Source: Neovahlkampfia damariscottae (taxonomy: Eukaryota > Heterolobosea > Selenaionea > Neovahlkampfiida > Neovahlkampfiidae). From it: a stretch of DNA of 64,000 nucleotides. This document shows, in pieces, positions 53,398 to 63,759 of this stretch. Position numbers and translations under genes: made by a program. The notes under the pieces are model-generated. The model was not told where the DNA came from. It saw only the letters and a program-made list of their open reading frames with translations, and did not search any database. Numbering within the stretch: the first letter of the stretch is position 1; every line of letters begins with the position of its first letter. The stretch spans positions 93,536 through 157,535 of the forward strand of contig JABLTG010000021.1 of NCBI GenBank assembly GCA_016618085.1. The letters run 5' to 3'.

Positions 53398-53727
53398 ATG
53401 TTAAAGCTTGAAGATGTCCAAATACATTTTGACAAACCAATTCATGAAGCATCTGCTTGTTTAGGTGTCCAAATTCATGATTTGAAGAAAGTTCTTCACG
53501 AAAATAATTTAAAAAGATGGCCATGCAATGGATTCAGGAAAGTTCCAAAAAGGAATGATGCAATTGATTCACCATTCAAGATTATTCAATTTAAAAAACC
53601 AATTCCAACCAAATATCCACCTTTAAAACCTGCAATCAAAATCATAAAACCAAAAAAAACATTACCATCAATTTTGCCTTCATTTCAAACATTGGTTAGG
53701 TCAATTCAGACACAACAACCACTTTAA
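53398..53727 (+). CDS. RWP-RK-like DNA-binding protein
   Basis: A 109-residue single-exon protein. Residues 1-50 follow the RWP-RK pattern: LEDVQIHFDKPIHEASACLG, then LKKVLHENNLKRWPCNGFRK. The RWP core is exact, with CNG in place of the usual HRK. The rest is Pro/Lys-rich (KYPPLKPAIKIIKPKKTLP). RWP-RK factors control nitrogen response and mating in plants, green algae and some amoebae. ATTGG lies about 32 nt before the ATG. Identification rests on the motif only. Confidence 0.65.
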   Translation: MLKLEDVQIHFDKPIHEASACLGVQIHDLKKVLHENNLKRWPCNGFRKVPKRNDAIDSPFKIIQFKKPIPTKYPPLKPAIKIIKPKKTLPSILPSFQTLVRSIQTQQPL

Positions 53728-53800
53728 ACTGTATGTACTCAATAAATCTATTTTTTTTTGATCACTTTTGATTGGTCAGATAATACTACTTGGAAGATTT

Positions 53801-54607
53801 ATGCAAACCAAAGACAGTTCCAACAAAAAAGAAGCTACAGTTTTTCACTCTACTACATATGATCAATATCATCAAATCAGAAAAGAGAATTCTGAGTCGT
53901 GGGACAAAATTATTTCTTATGTTAACAATTCACTTGCAAATTTTGAAAAAACTCAACAATTAAATTATTTAAGTGTTGGTTGTGGCGATGGAGAATCTGA
54001 TTTAAAAATTCTTAAAAAGTTAGGAAAAGTGAATTTTTATGGAATTGATGTTGATTCCAAACCTCTTGAAAGGTTTGAAACAGAAATCAAAAAATTGAAA
54101 AATGTTGAATTCAAATTGGTCAATAATTACTTTAATTACAGTTTTGTTGATGATTGTTTGTGTAAAGATAAGAAATTTGATTTCATTTTCTTCCTTCATG
54201 TTATTCATTTATTTCCTTCGCCCACTGAAGCAATTAAGAATGCAATTAAGTTATTAAATCCAAATGGGTTCATTCATGTAGCAATTCATGTATATTACCC
54301 TGGTGTACCTCAATTAGTTGATGAATTATACGATGGAGTTTCGTTTGGCCAAAAAAAATTTTTCACTGCCGAAACATTACAAGAAGAAATTAAAGATATG
54401 AATTACAAATCGGAACTATTGGGATCAAAGGTTGATGTTACAGATGCTATTGAAAAAAAAGAATCTGGATTGAATATGTTTTCTTTCATGTTGTCCATGA
54501 GAACCCCAGAAGAAAAAGATATTGAAGTATTGAAAAAGCACTCATACTTGGAAAATAATAGGTGGTATTTAAAAGAACCTGTTATGATGTTTAAAATTTA
54601 TAAATAA
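53801..54607 (+). CDS. SAM-dependent methyltransferase, histamine N-methyltransferase-like
   Basis: A 268-residue single-exon protein starting MQTKDSSNKKEATVF. SAM motif I is YLSVGCGDGESDLKIL, then NFYGIDVDSKPLERFE; a core motif FDFIFFLHVIHLFPS and LNPNGFIHVAIH complete the Rossmann-fold pattern. The layout resembles histamine N-methyltransferase-type small-molecule methyltransferases. ATTGG lies about 35 nt upstream. Substrate unknown. Confidence 0.7.
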   Translation: MQTKDSSNKKEATVFHSTTYDQYHQIRKENSESWDKIISYVNNSLANFEKTQQLNYLSVGCGDGESDLKILKKLGKVNFYGIDVDSKPLERFETEIKKLKNVEFKLVNNYFNYSFVDDCLCKDKKFDFIFFLHVIHLFPSPTEAIKNAIKLLNPNGFIHVAIHVYYPGVPQLVDELYDGVSFGQKKFFTAETLQEEIKDMNYKSELLGSKVDVTDAIEKKESGLNMFSFMLSMRTPEEKDIEVLKKHSYLENNRWYLKEPVMMFKIYK

Positions 54608-54814
54608 AGCATAAAAGTTTTCAATTGGACCAATTATTAATTTCTTGAATATGTTTTCTGTTAATTTGTGAGTTTTTCCAACTGCAATTTGATATGCACG
54701 ATCAAATTGATCCATAAAATCTAAAACTAGTTGATTTTTTACAGTGGGAATAACAAGTTCTCTTTGATTCAGTTTTGAGCAATAATTTAAATATTCTTCC
54801 CAATTTCCAATTGG
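54569..54814 (-). pseudogene. Orphan coding-like frame antisense to the methyltransferase 3' end
   Basis: A frame of about 80 codons reads NWEEYLNYCSKLNQRELVIP, then VKNQLVLDFMDQFDRAYQIA and THKLTENIFKKLI, which looks like protein, but it has no ATG. The nearest ATG (54841, MTHTI...) is in another frame, and its stop lies inside the methyltransferase gene. It may be a gene remnant. Confidence 0.25.
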
Positions 54815-54851
54815 TTAAATTTACATCTATTGTGTGAGTCATAGAAAAGGT

Positions 54852-57800
54852 TCATTCGTTATTATTTATATTTTTTGTCAAAATCAATAGCAGCTCTTGG
54901 TGCACAACGGAAACATTGTTGTCCGAAGAAAATCTCAAAAAAGGATCAGCCATTGTAGCTTTTAATTCTCCACGAACTTTTTTGAACAATTTATCAGAGA
55001 ATTCACCTTTTGATATCATTTCATCATATTTCGTCAAAAAGTCTCGATTTCCTTGTCCTGAAATATTCACTTCTAAATCAGATTTTGATGTGAAATATTC
55101 TGAAATTTCTTCTGCTTTGTCAAATTTTTCTTGGTGAGTTTTCGAAGCAGTGAACAATTCAATATCTTCAAGACATAATATTATCTCAATACAATCATCA
55201 ATTCTTGAATGTTCACGAAAAAAGTCTCTATAAAATTCATTGATGAAATAATTAGCTTTGATATCTTCAAGAATCTCTGATTTACTGAGAAATTCTCTCT
55301 CATTTTTATCAGCAAAATAATCTTTAAAAAATGAATTCAGAGTTGTCTCTTCTGAAGGTGATATTAGAGAATTTATCATTTGAATCAATATGTCCCCATG
55401 AATTTCTATTTGCTGAATTGCTTCAATAAACTTTGAAGTCGAAACATCATCCAATACTCTCAAGAATCTTATTTGAGCAAAAATACTCCCAATATTTTGA
55501 AGCTGATGACCTGATGAGGTTGTTTGATGATCAAAATAAAATCCAGGATCAATAACGACTGATTGATTTTCTAAAATGTAAATATTTGATGAACATATAT
55601 TTTCACATTTAATTGATCTCAAATTCAAGTTAAATATACCCAGAAAGATTTTTTTGCATAAGGACAAAGGATTTTCAGAAACTTCTTTTGAAGCAACATC
55701 AATCAAATCTTTCAGTGATCTCTTTGGATCAATTTTTGATGTAACTATAAACATTTCAAAATATCCATTCTTTTTCGATTTTTGAACTATCAAATCAATT
55801 AAATGAATCAAATTCCTATGATTTGAGTTCATATTTAAATATTTTATCGCCACATTTTGCAGAACATGAAAATATTTCGAAGTGAATCTTTTACCTGAAA
55901 ATAACTCATTTGTCAATTTGCTCTTCAATTCCACCAATCCAGTTGATTCATTTTTATGAATAATTTCAAAATGATCCTCTAAAATTCGATCATCAAGTTG
56001 ATCAATGAAATTGGATAACTTTTGATTCTTCTGTATTTTAAACAGAATGTACATCAAATCTTTCACTTCTTGCGGTTTAACTACAGAATAAAGTTTCAAA
56101 TACTTGGAATTTAGAAACCTTGGGAAATACTCATCCCTCAGTATTTTCTTCACATAATCAAATAATACTTCATAATTTCCAATTGTTTTTTCTTTCTTTT
56201 TGTTGAAAGTAATGATTTCGTTTCTTTTTGTTTCATTGTGAAGATGATTTTCGCAAAATGAGATCAAATCATTCACAACTTCTTTTGGATTGGTTTGATA
56301 TTTTTGAAAATTGTTCCAACAAGCGATATAATGATGTCCTTTACAATCAATAACAAAATTTGAAAAGAGTTTGAATACAAATTTATCTTCTGTAACTTTA
56401 TCAAAAGGAGCTTTCGTGAAATGATTCTTATAACTTTCAAATTCTTTTGATTCAAATTGGGAGAGCAATTTATCATAAATCTATTAACAAGTTAAAAATT
56501 ATATTTTGAATTACAATGTTAAACCCGTTTTCAATTGATTTTTCGTCGTATTTTGGTGTGAATTTTGATAAACTTGAAATATGATATTTTCCTTCTTTTG
56601 AAAAGAATAGTCTCTTGAAAAAAGCAGGTATTACTATTGCTCTTTCACTAATACTTTTTTCGTTGATGTATTCTTGATACTTTTCATAGTATTTTACGTG
56701 TGCATATAGGTTCTTTTCTTTGAGGAACAAAATGAACAAATCTACCAATATTTTGTCATCAAAAATATCTATTTTCTTCATGTCGTTGATTGAATCCATT
56801 GATTTGTTCAAGAATTTTCTTGGTGAAAAAACAGTTGGTGAATCACCTATTGTAGTCATTGCATGGAACGCTTTGTTTGCAATTACACTACCAGTTTTAA
56901 AACTCATAGTTTTAGCATGTCTCTCAAGATTTTTTGAAGAAACATTCCTGTTTTTTAATTGTTTCCCTTTGAATGATTTTACTTGTTTTTCAAGATTTCG
57001 AATTGATAATTCAGATTCAATTTTGAAAGCTAATGAAAGATAAAACTCTGAGGGATATTTTGTTTTGGCAGATATTTCTACACCTCCTTTTATTTTGGTA
57101 ATTTTTGAGTCAATGCACTTTAATATCTTATTGCACATTTCAATTTCACTTTGATGCAAATCTGATACTTCTGTTGATTTCGACATTGAAATCAGAATTT
57201 CTTTCAAATTTCTTAACTCTTTAGTGTAATTCAAATAAGGAGTTAAATTTTTTGTGAATTCTTGAGTGATGTATCTTTTTGATATTATTTCATTATTGTC
57301 ATTTCTAAAGAAGAAATCAGAATCTTTGATAAATTGAATGGCCTTTTCTATCTCAAATATTTCAGGAATTGTTGAACGAAAGTAATCACACTCCGATACA
57401 ATATTTTCAACATCAGATTTTACCAAACAATAAACCAATATCTGTTGTGTAAAATCTTTTTTGATTTCTTCAATTGATTGTAAAATCATTGTTAAATGGT
57501 ATTTTTTTTCAGATAGTCTCAAAATTAATTTATCCTTTTCGAATGTATTCAACTTTTTAATTATGCCATCAAAATGCTCCAGTGGAATATTTGATAATTC
57601 CAAATTCAATTCTTGTGGTGTTATTTCTTTGAGAATCGAAATTTTGTTTGTGACCAATACTTCTTCATTTTGAAATTCTTCATTAATTAAAGGCATCAAA
57701 ATGGAATATAATTGAGATAAAATGGCATCATAGATCTCTTCGTTCACTAAACTCTGCTTTTCTTCAGTATTTGTTACTGACCAATTATCATCATTCTTTT

Positions 57801-59685
57801 GAACATTAATGATTGAATAAAAATGATTCATTCCAAAATCAATGAAAGATTCAACATCTTTCATCAGTTCGATCTTGAAATTTTTGATTTTATGTTTTTC
57901 TTTTTGATCAATCATCCAAATCAAATATTTCTTGAATATTTCAAAAATCTGATTTTCGATAAACATACTTTGAATCATTTTTTTCACAATAATTCTATGA
58001 TCTTCATCAAATTCCTTTTTCATTTTAAGTCCTTGTTGAAGATCATTTACTTTTTCAAGAAGATCACTTGAAAACATGAATGCATAATCTATCATTCCTG
58101 GAGTAAATAATTTTGAAATGTCTATTCTTGCTTCGAATGGATTGTGATCTATTCTTACACCAGAATCTAAATTTTAGTATGAATTTTATAACCTTACAGT
58201 TTTTTTTTGCATCGACATTGTATTCTCCTTCCAAAATCAAATTGTCAACTTTGATAGTTCCTCGAGGTATTTTTTTCTCATTTAGAAAATCACCTTTGAA
58301 ATAACTTCCATCTGAAAAATGGACAATTCCACTTCTAATGCCACTTTTATCTTTTACCCAAAAATATTGATATTCTGATGTGACTTCAACTCCAGAACGA
58401 AGATTGTCAAAATAAAAGACATCTCTTTCTGGAATGTTCAAAATATTTTTTAAACTTAAATGTACCTCTTCAATGAGAACATCAAATACTTGAAATGGAT
58501 ATTGTAATCTCTTTGCAATCCATTGAGTCAATTCAATGGTGTTTGATCCAAATGATTCAAAATGAACATCAAATAAATGAGGACATTGAATTTGATTGTG
58601 AATTATATTTACTTTTTGTTGTAAATATGTTTTACATTGTTCTTGAACATCAATTTCATTTTCATAAATTTTGAATTTTGGTGATGAGTTGGTGCAATCA
58701 ATCAAACAAAATAAAAACTCTTCATTCTCAGACAATTTTGATAAAATGTCTTTTAAGTACCATTTCTTATTTCCAACTTGATAAAAACTTGTTAATGGTT
58801 TGACATTGTAATTTAAAGATCTAGTTTGATCAAGATTATTCGTCAAATAAATATCCAAAAATAGCAAATTGTAAAAATTGATAAAAAAAGGGATAAATGA
58901 TCCCTTTGGAAGCAGTTGTAAATTTAGAGCACTGATTTGAGATGTCTTTTCTTTGAAGTATTCCCATTGTTTGTTTTTTTTATCTGCAAACAAAGCAGTT
59001 TTGTTGAAAAGTTTCTTATTTTCATTTTCAACCTTTTCTTCTTTCCAAAATTTATCGTTTTGTAAAGTATCCATTAAAAAATACAAAATTTCTTTCACAA
59101 CTTTCATTGGATTTTCAGCACTATATCCAAAGGCTAAAAAATGAAATTTGAAATTTTATGCTTTTTTTTACCTTTATTCAAAGGATCACCTTCTCTGTGT
59201 ATATAATTGAAAGCTTCAAATCCATGATATCGCATCAGAAAGGGCAGCATTGTTTCTACATCCAATTTCAACTTGCTATAAAAAATTTTTAAATTCCTTT
59301 TCACATCCAGCAACAGATCATGATATTTCATATATTCATCACCATTTCGTTCAATAATTTTTTTGAATGAAGAGTGTTTTTTTACCTCTGAATTCAAAAC
59401 TTCTTTAATTCTTTGTTTTTCATTTTCCGAAACTTTTTCTTCAACTTTTTCAAGTTTCAATAAATCCAAGAAGGCAACATTTTCGAAATATACTTTCATT
59501 AAAGAAGGACAGTTTTTTATGAAGACAGATTTTCCTATTGGTGTTTCAAAAAATTGTTGAAATGTTATTCGTAATGAGTAATTTTTTGCATTTGAAGCAA
59601 GTTGAACAATATCTCTTGGTTCTTCTTTAGACAGCAATGAGGTTTTATTTTCAAAGAAACTGACTCTACGTCCAATGAAGCTCAT
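54852..59685 (-). CDS. Giant RGS / DUF547 / pseudokinase signalling protein
   Basis: Four open frames join through short introns (near 59107-59170, 58150-58200 and a 34-nt one near 56480-56513) into about 1570 residues; the first ATG is 59685, with ATTGG about 25 nt upstream. In order: an RGS-like N-terminus (TFQQFFETPIGKSVF), a DUF547 domain (GSFIPFFINFYNLLFLDIYL), a MORN-like strand (FSDGSYFKGDF), then two RGS domains (LVDLFILFLKEKNLYAHVKY ... FESYKNHF, and FKLFSNFVIDC ... EYFPRFLNSKYLKLY), and a C-terminal kinase fold. The kinase motifs are degenerate (SIKCENICSSNIYI for HRD...N, VVIDPGF for DFG), suggesting a pseudokinase. RGS domains switch off heterotrimeric G proteins, so it is probably a G-protein signalling scaffold. 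Confidence 0.65.
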
Positions 59686-59789
59686 ACCTAAATGGAACTG
59701 AGTCAACCAATCAAATTTCGATTCTAATTCCAATTCCCATTTTTGAATTTTTTTGAAATTCTCTTGTTTTTATGAAATTGCGTAAATTT

Positions 59790-60749
59790 TTATTGTTTCA
59801 TTATTTTTAAGACTCTATCTATTTCAAATTTATCAGTTGCCAAGTTCACTTGGAAATTCGAAATTTTTGTTGGATGTATCTTCACTGTCTTTTTTTTCAA
59901 ATTGGATTCGTCAATGTCAACTTCAATTAAACAACCTAAATCATTTCTATATTCATCATCTATTGCATAATCATCAACAAAATCACCTAATGAATATAGA
60001 ATTATCCCTTGGTTGTACAATTCAATTCTTTGAACATGATGAGCACTGTGTCCATGAATAATATCGACACCAGCATCTATCAAAGCATGTGCTAATTTTT
60101 GAATTTTCATTGATGGTTCCCATGAGTAATTTGGACCCCAATGAATGGAGAATATTATGATATCATTTTGTTGTTTTGATTTTGAAACTATGTCAATAAC
60201 TTCAGAAAAATTTTCATTTTCAATATCAATTATCCATATCCCTTCTTCATTTTTGTATCTCGGGATTCTCTTTCCAGCATCCCAAATGAATTCATGATCT
60301 GCTGCACTGAAACATTTGATATTCACATTTGAATTGGGAACAGAATAGGATACGAATTTTTGAGCTTCCTTTCTATTCATTCCACATCCACAATGAGATA
60401 TATTGAGAGAATCTAACACTTTCATCGTTTCAATCATTCCTTTCACTCCAAAATCCAAAATGTGGTTATTCGCTAAAGAGACATGTTTCACGTTAGATTC
60501 AAGCAAATGTGGACAGAAAAATGGGTGCAATTTGAAATTAAAAACTTTGTTCGGCCATTTATCTTCAGATTTCGTGATGGAAGTTTCTAGGTTCATTATG
60601 AAAAAATCTGAATTTTTTGTTCTTTCTGTTGTGTTTCCCCAAATGTTGTAGCTAAAATTTAATTTTTGATTATATTACTTTTGGTTATTATGAAAAACAT
60701 TGTTGAAAAGCCTTCCGATCATGGCATCTCCTGCTAAAGTGATTTTCAT
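59790..60749 (-). CDS. CapA/PgsA-like metallophosphatase-fold protein
   Basis: Two exons over a 27-nt intron (near 60651-60677) encode about 310 residues. The start MKITLAGDAMIGRLFNNVF carries the GD motif, followed by IMNLETSITKSEDKWPNK, VKHVSLANNHILDFGVKGM, IIIFSIHWGPNYS and DIIHGHSAHHVQRIELYN, the CapA family metal-site motifs. In bacteria CapA/PgsA takes part in poly-gamma-glutamate capsule synthesis; eukaryotic copies are thought to derive from bacteria. There is no signal peptide, unlike bacterial CapA. The intron and ATTGG promoter show it is domesticated. Confidence 0.78.
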
Positions 60750-61524
60750 CTTTTTTTGGTTTTTTCTATTGATTGGTCTGAAAACAAGATCTATCAAATC
60801 AAATTCTTGCAGTTCAAAATGAAAATTTTTACATTCTCGAGACAGTTTTTCACCTAGCAGACTTTGACATTCAGAATGGATCTTAAAAATGAACTCAAAA
60901 TTGAAGTAGGTGTGTGGCGGGAAGTTGTGAATAAATAAATTTATTTACAAAACAACGGAAATTCAAAACCTGACGGTTTCTCTTCCAGCTTCGCCTTGAG
61001 CAATTTAATAACTCCAATCTAATTGAAACATTTAATTTATTACTTTAAATTACAATTACCATTTTACCATTTAAATTATAACAAAAAGGAATAAGATAAG
61101 GAACTGGTAAAATGGTAAGGTGGTTTTTGGAATTTTATAAAACTTTTAAAAACTGGTCAATTATACAGGGAAGGATTAAGTGGTCCGACCACCTGACCAA
61201 ATGACCGGACAATAAAAACTGGTAAAATAAAATTCGTGGTAAAATGGTAAGGTGGTTTTAGGAAAATCTGAAACTTTTAAAAAATGGTCAATTTTACAGG
61301 GAAGGATTTTAAGAGCTGACCAACCTACCAGATGACCCGACAATAAAAACTGGTCACTGAATGTCAGCAACAATTACTGGGGCGTGGCACAATATAATGG
61401 TAATTTTGGAAGCGAAGGCGAACAAAATTTTTCATCAAAATGGAGGCGCTTGCGACGAAGTTTTCCGTTTCCTCCTCGTAGAGGTGGTAAAAAGCAATAT
61501 TATTGACAGTAAATAAAATTTTAT
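60750..61524. other. Intergenic region with tandem repeats before the virus-like segment
   Basis: 775 bp without a supported gene. It holds an ATTGG box for the CapA-like gene near 60770, a short frame from 60881 (MDLKNELKIEVGVWREVVNK), the tandem repeat at 61106-61370, and an unusually G/C-richer patch at about 61405-61490 (GGAAGCGAAGGCG, GGAGGCGCTTGCGACG). Confidence 0.5.
61106..61370 (+). repeat. Two tandem 132-bp repeat units
   Basis: GGTAAAATGGTAAGGTGG begins at 61106 and again at 61238. Both units continue with AAACTTTTAAAAA, TGGTCAATT, ACAGGGAAGGATT, and end with GACAATAAAAACTGGT. The units differ by scattered substitutions and small indels. They contain many TGGT/ACCA words and short inverted repeats (ccgacCACCTGaccaa, GGTCCGACC). 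Confidence 0.8.
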
Positions 61525-61716
61525 TTATGGTGTAAAAAGTCTAGTGCTACAACGATTTGTTGGTTGAGAATTATCTGTTGTTGAGTTGCTACTGTCATTA
61601 TTACCATCATTACCATCATAATTGTTGTTTGTTTCTGAGTGTTCACTTTGTTTGTTTTTGTATAAACTCAATAAAAATTAGAATTTTCACCAAAAATTAT
61701 GACCAATCATCGACAT
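61525..61716 (-). CDS. Small Asn/Asp-rich hypothetical protein
   Basis: An ATG at 61716 (MSMIGHNF) and a 24-nt intron (61667-61690, with TTCTAAT branch) join to a frame reading YKNKQSEHSETNNNYDGNDG, then NNDSSNS and a Cys/Arg end, 55 residues in total. It is low complexity and unrecognised. It is divergent from the next gene, sharing a CCAAT-rich promoter. Confidence 0.35.
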
Positions 61717-61759
61717 AATTTTATCGACCAATAACACAATTGGTTTATTTTGATTGAGC

Positions 61760-62146
61760 ATGGAAAAAAAACAAGAACAAGAACAAGGAAAAATTGAGAT
61801 AGATGGAATTCCTGAAGAGTTAAAGGTTATGTTTAATGACATTTTAAAAGAGGTGGAAGAATCTGGTTTCAGGAAAAAATGGTTGTTCTCTTCACTTTTT
61901 GAGATTATTCTTGGTAGTTTATACAAAAAGATGAAGACAAAGTATGAAAACAACAAAAATCGCGACCAAGATGGAAGAATTTTTATTTTGAGGAAAACAG
62001 ACAACACCTACATTTATAAAGAACATTTTATTTTTGGTTATGGAAAAGAAGATAATTGTTTGGATTATGATGAACTTTGCAAAAAACAAGATGATTTCTT
62101 AGATCAAATGCAAAAAATATTAAAATCAAAAGATGGAAAATACTGA
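61760..62146 (+). CDS. Hypothetical host protein next to the viral junction
   Basis: A 128-residue product: MEKKQEQEQGKIEIDGIPEE, EVEESGFRKKWLFSSLFEII, and a charged helical end (DQMQKILKSKDGKY). CCAAT and ATTGG boxes upstream mark it as a host gene. The virus-like sequence begins right after its stop codon, and the antisense viral frame runs through its last 119 bp. Function unknown. Confidence 0.55.
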   Translation: MEKKQEQEQGKIEIDGIPEELKVMFNDILKEVEESGFRKKWLFSSLFEIILGSLYKKMKTKYENNKNRDQDGRIFILRKTDNTYIYKEHFIFGYGKEDNCLDYDELCKKQDDFLDQMQKILKSKDGKY

Positions 62147-62699
62147 ATACAGATAAGAGAGAGCCTCCAGAAATGCGACCACCGTATTTATTATCCTGAT
62201 ATTTTTCAGGATAAACTGTATCATAATCTTTTTGCAAACTTTCAACAACATCATCAGATGACAATACAGATAATTGTTTGATGGCTGAAGAATTTTTAAT
62301 TATTGTGCATGCTCCTTCATAAATGAGTGCAGTGTTCAATTGAAATTTTCTATTTACTGTATCATTTGGTAATCGTTTAAAAGTTACTTTAAAACTGAGT
62401 TGTGGATTAGCTAAAGAGCCCGGAGCCATTTGCTCAGAAAGAGGGATATCTTCACCGAAGTTGAGTGATAAATAGGATCCGACCCATTTTACGGTTTGTG
62501 AATAAGACAAACCCGATAATCCATTTTTTTTAGAAATTTCAAAAAGATCACGTTTATCAGCTCCACTTAAAATACCTTGTTTGTTTGCAAATGTTATTGA
62601 TATATTCTCAATAATTGCTTTGCTGTTATCTGTTTTGTTTAATTTTGCGGAAGTCATACCAATTACATCTTCTCTTAATTCAGAAATCCATACAATCAT
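62028..62699 (-). pseudogene. Viral capsid-like protein, C-terminal half, fused to antisense host sequence
   Basis: A frame starting at ATG 62699 reads MIVWISELREDVIGM and later SYLSLNFGEDIPLSEQMAPG, LSFKVTFKRLPNDT and YGGRISGG. The strand pattern (an IVW strand, a G-D-I-P-L segment, an APG turn, then SFKV.F) resembles the second jelly roll of double-jelly-roll capsid proteins. After about 185 residues the frame runs antisense through the host gene to a stop at 62028, so the true C-terminus is lost or altered. The start overlaps the stop of the N-terminal half by four bases (ATGA). Confidence 0.5.
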
Positions 62700-63688
62700 T
62701 TACGAGGAATTCCAGAAAGATTGACAGCGTTGAAATTTATTATATAATCATTATCATCAGCAATTGCAGCGCTTGGACCAGCTTGAGGATAAAAATCAAC
62801 ATAATGGTATGGATAAACAACTGAATTTGGTATGTCTTGAAGTAATTTTGGTGTTGAATATGCAAAATGAAGTTCAAATTCTTGCATTGATGGTCTCATA
62901 TTTGTATAAGTAACCCCATTCGTAAGTTTAGCACAAACCATTCTTTCATAGTTAGCAAATGTTGCTGAATATTTCATATCTTTTACTCCCACAAGTGCAT
63001 ATTCTGAATAATACATTGGAGAAATACGAATAGGTTCCATCACTGTAAATTCAATATATCTATCACCATTTGTACCATTACCCAACGCTCCATATGCTCC
63101 TGAATAATCAACATCAGCAAAAGCATATCTACTTTCCCCAATTTGTGACCCACCATAACCACTAAATGGATCTTTATTTGTAAGAGTTCCAAGGTCATAA
63201 CTATAAAATTCATCAAGTTGGTTAGGTGTTAATGTATATTCATTTACTTTATCATCCACTGAATTTGCAAAACGATGCATTGCATCACTTACATCTGCAA
63301 CATTTGAAACAGAAAATGAATTTCCATTGATTTTTAGTTCTTCTGTTTGTAAGATGTTGTCCAATGGGTTAGATCTTAGTATGATCTTAGATGATGTGGC
63401 ATCTGCAACTACGTAAGCTGCTCCAGAAGCATTTGCAACATTAAAAGTAAGTCTAATTTTTGCTCGTTTCCACGCTATCGGATGTATTAATGTATCTGAT
63501 GATGGAGGAAGACAATTTATATTTATATTGCTTGTTGATAAATTATTTGCTGAGTGAATAGTTCTACTATAGTCTGTATTACCGTGTAAAACTGAAAATT
63601 CACGCTCTGATTTTAAATCCATATATTTTGGAATTGCATTTGATAATTTCATCGGAATTGCCGATAGAGACGCTTGACCTGAGGACAT
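62696..63688 (-). pseudogene. Viral capsid-like protein, N-terminal half
   Basis: A 330-residue frame starting at ATG 63688 with features of viral major capsid proteins: a Ser/Ala-rich start, ININCLPPSSDTLIHP (a proline-rich turn before a beta strand), RAKIRLTFNVANASG, and repeated aromatic beta-strand segments (YSATFANYERMVCAK, YPYHYVDFYPQAG). It ends with a strand and Pro-Arg-Lys, followed at once by the second frame. A one-base offset at a short A run separates the two, so the original capsid gene is probably broken here; ribosomal reinitiation at ATGA is the alternative. The double-jelly-roll assignment is by pattern only. Confidence 0.5.
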
Positions 63689-63759
63689 ATTTTTGTTATA
63701 ATATATTCAAAGAAAATAATTTTTTGTGAATATAATAAATATCTATACTATTATATATA

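Noticed and set aside
61440-61510. Arg-rich and other short frames in the G/C-rich patch
   Set aside because: Each is under 40 codons with no promoter box, and all frames are briefly open because the patch lacks A/T-rich stops.
61687-62007. 106-codon minus-strand frame through the 61760-62146 gene
   Set aside because: Antisense shadow of the host gene. Only its last few codons overlap the small gene model at 61525-61716.
62690-62705. Programmed ribosomal frameshift between the capsid halves
   Set aside because: The site lacks a classical slippery heptamer, and I see no clear pseudoknot. A break by indel or ATGA reinitiation is simpler.
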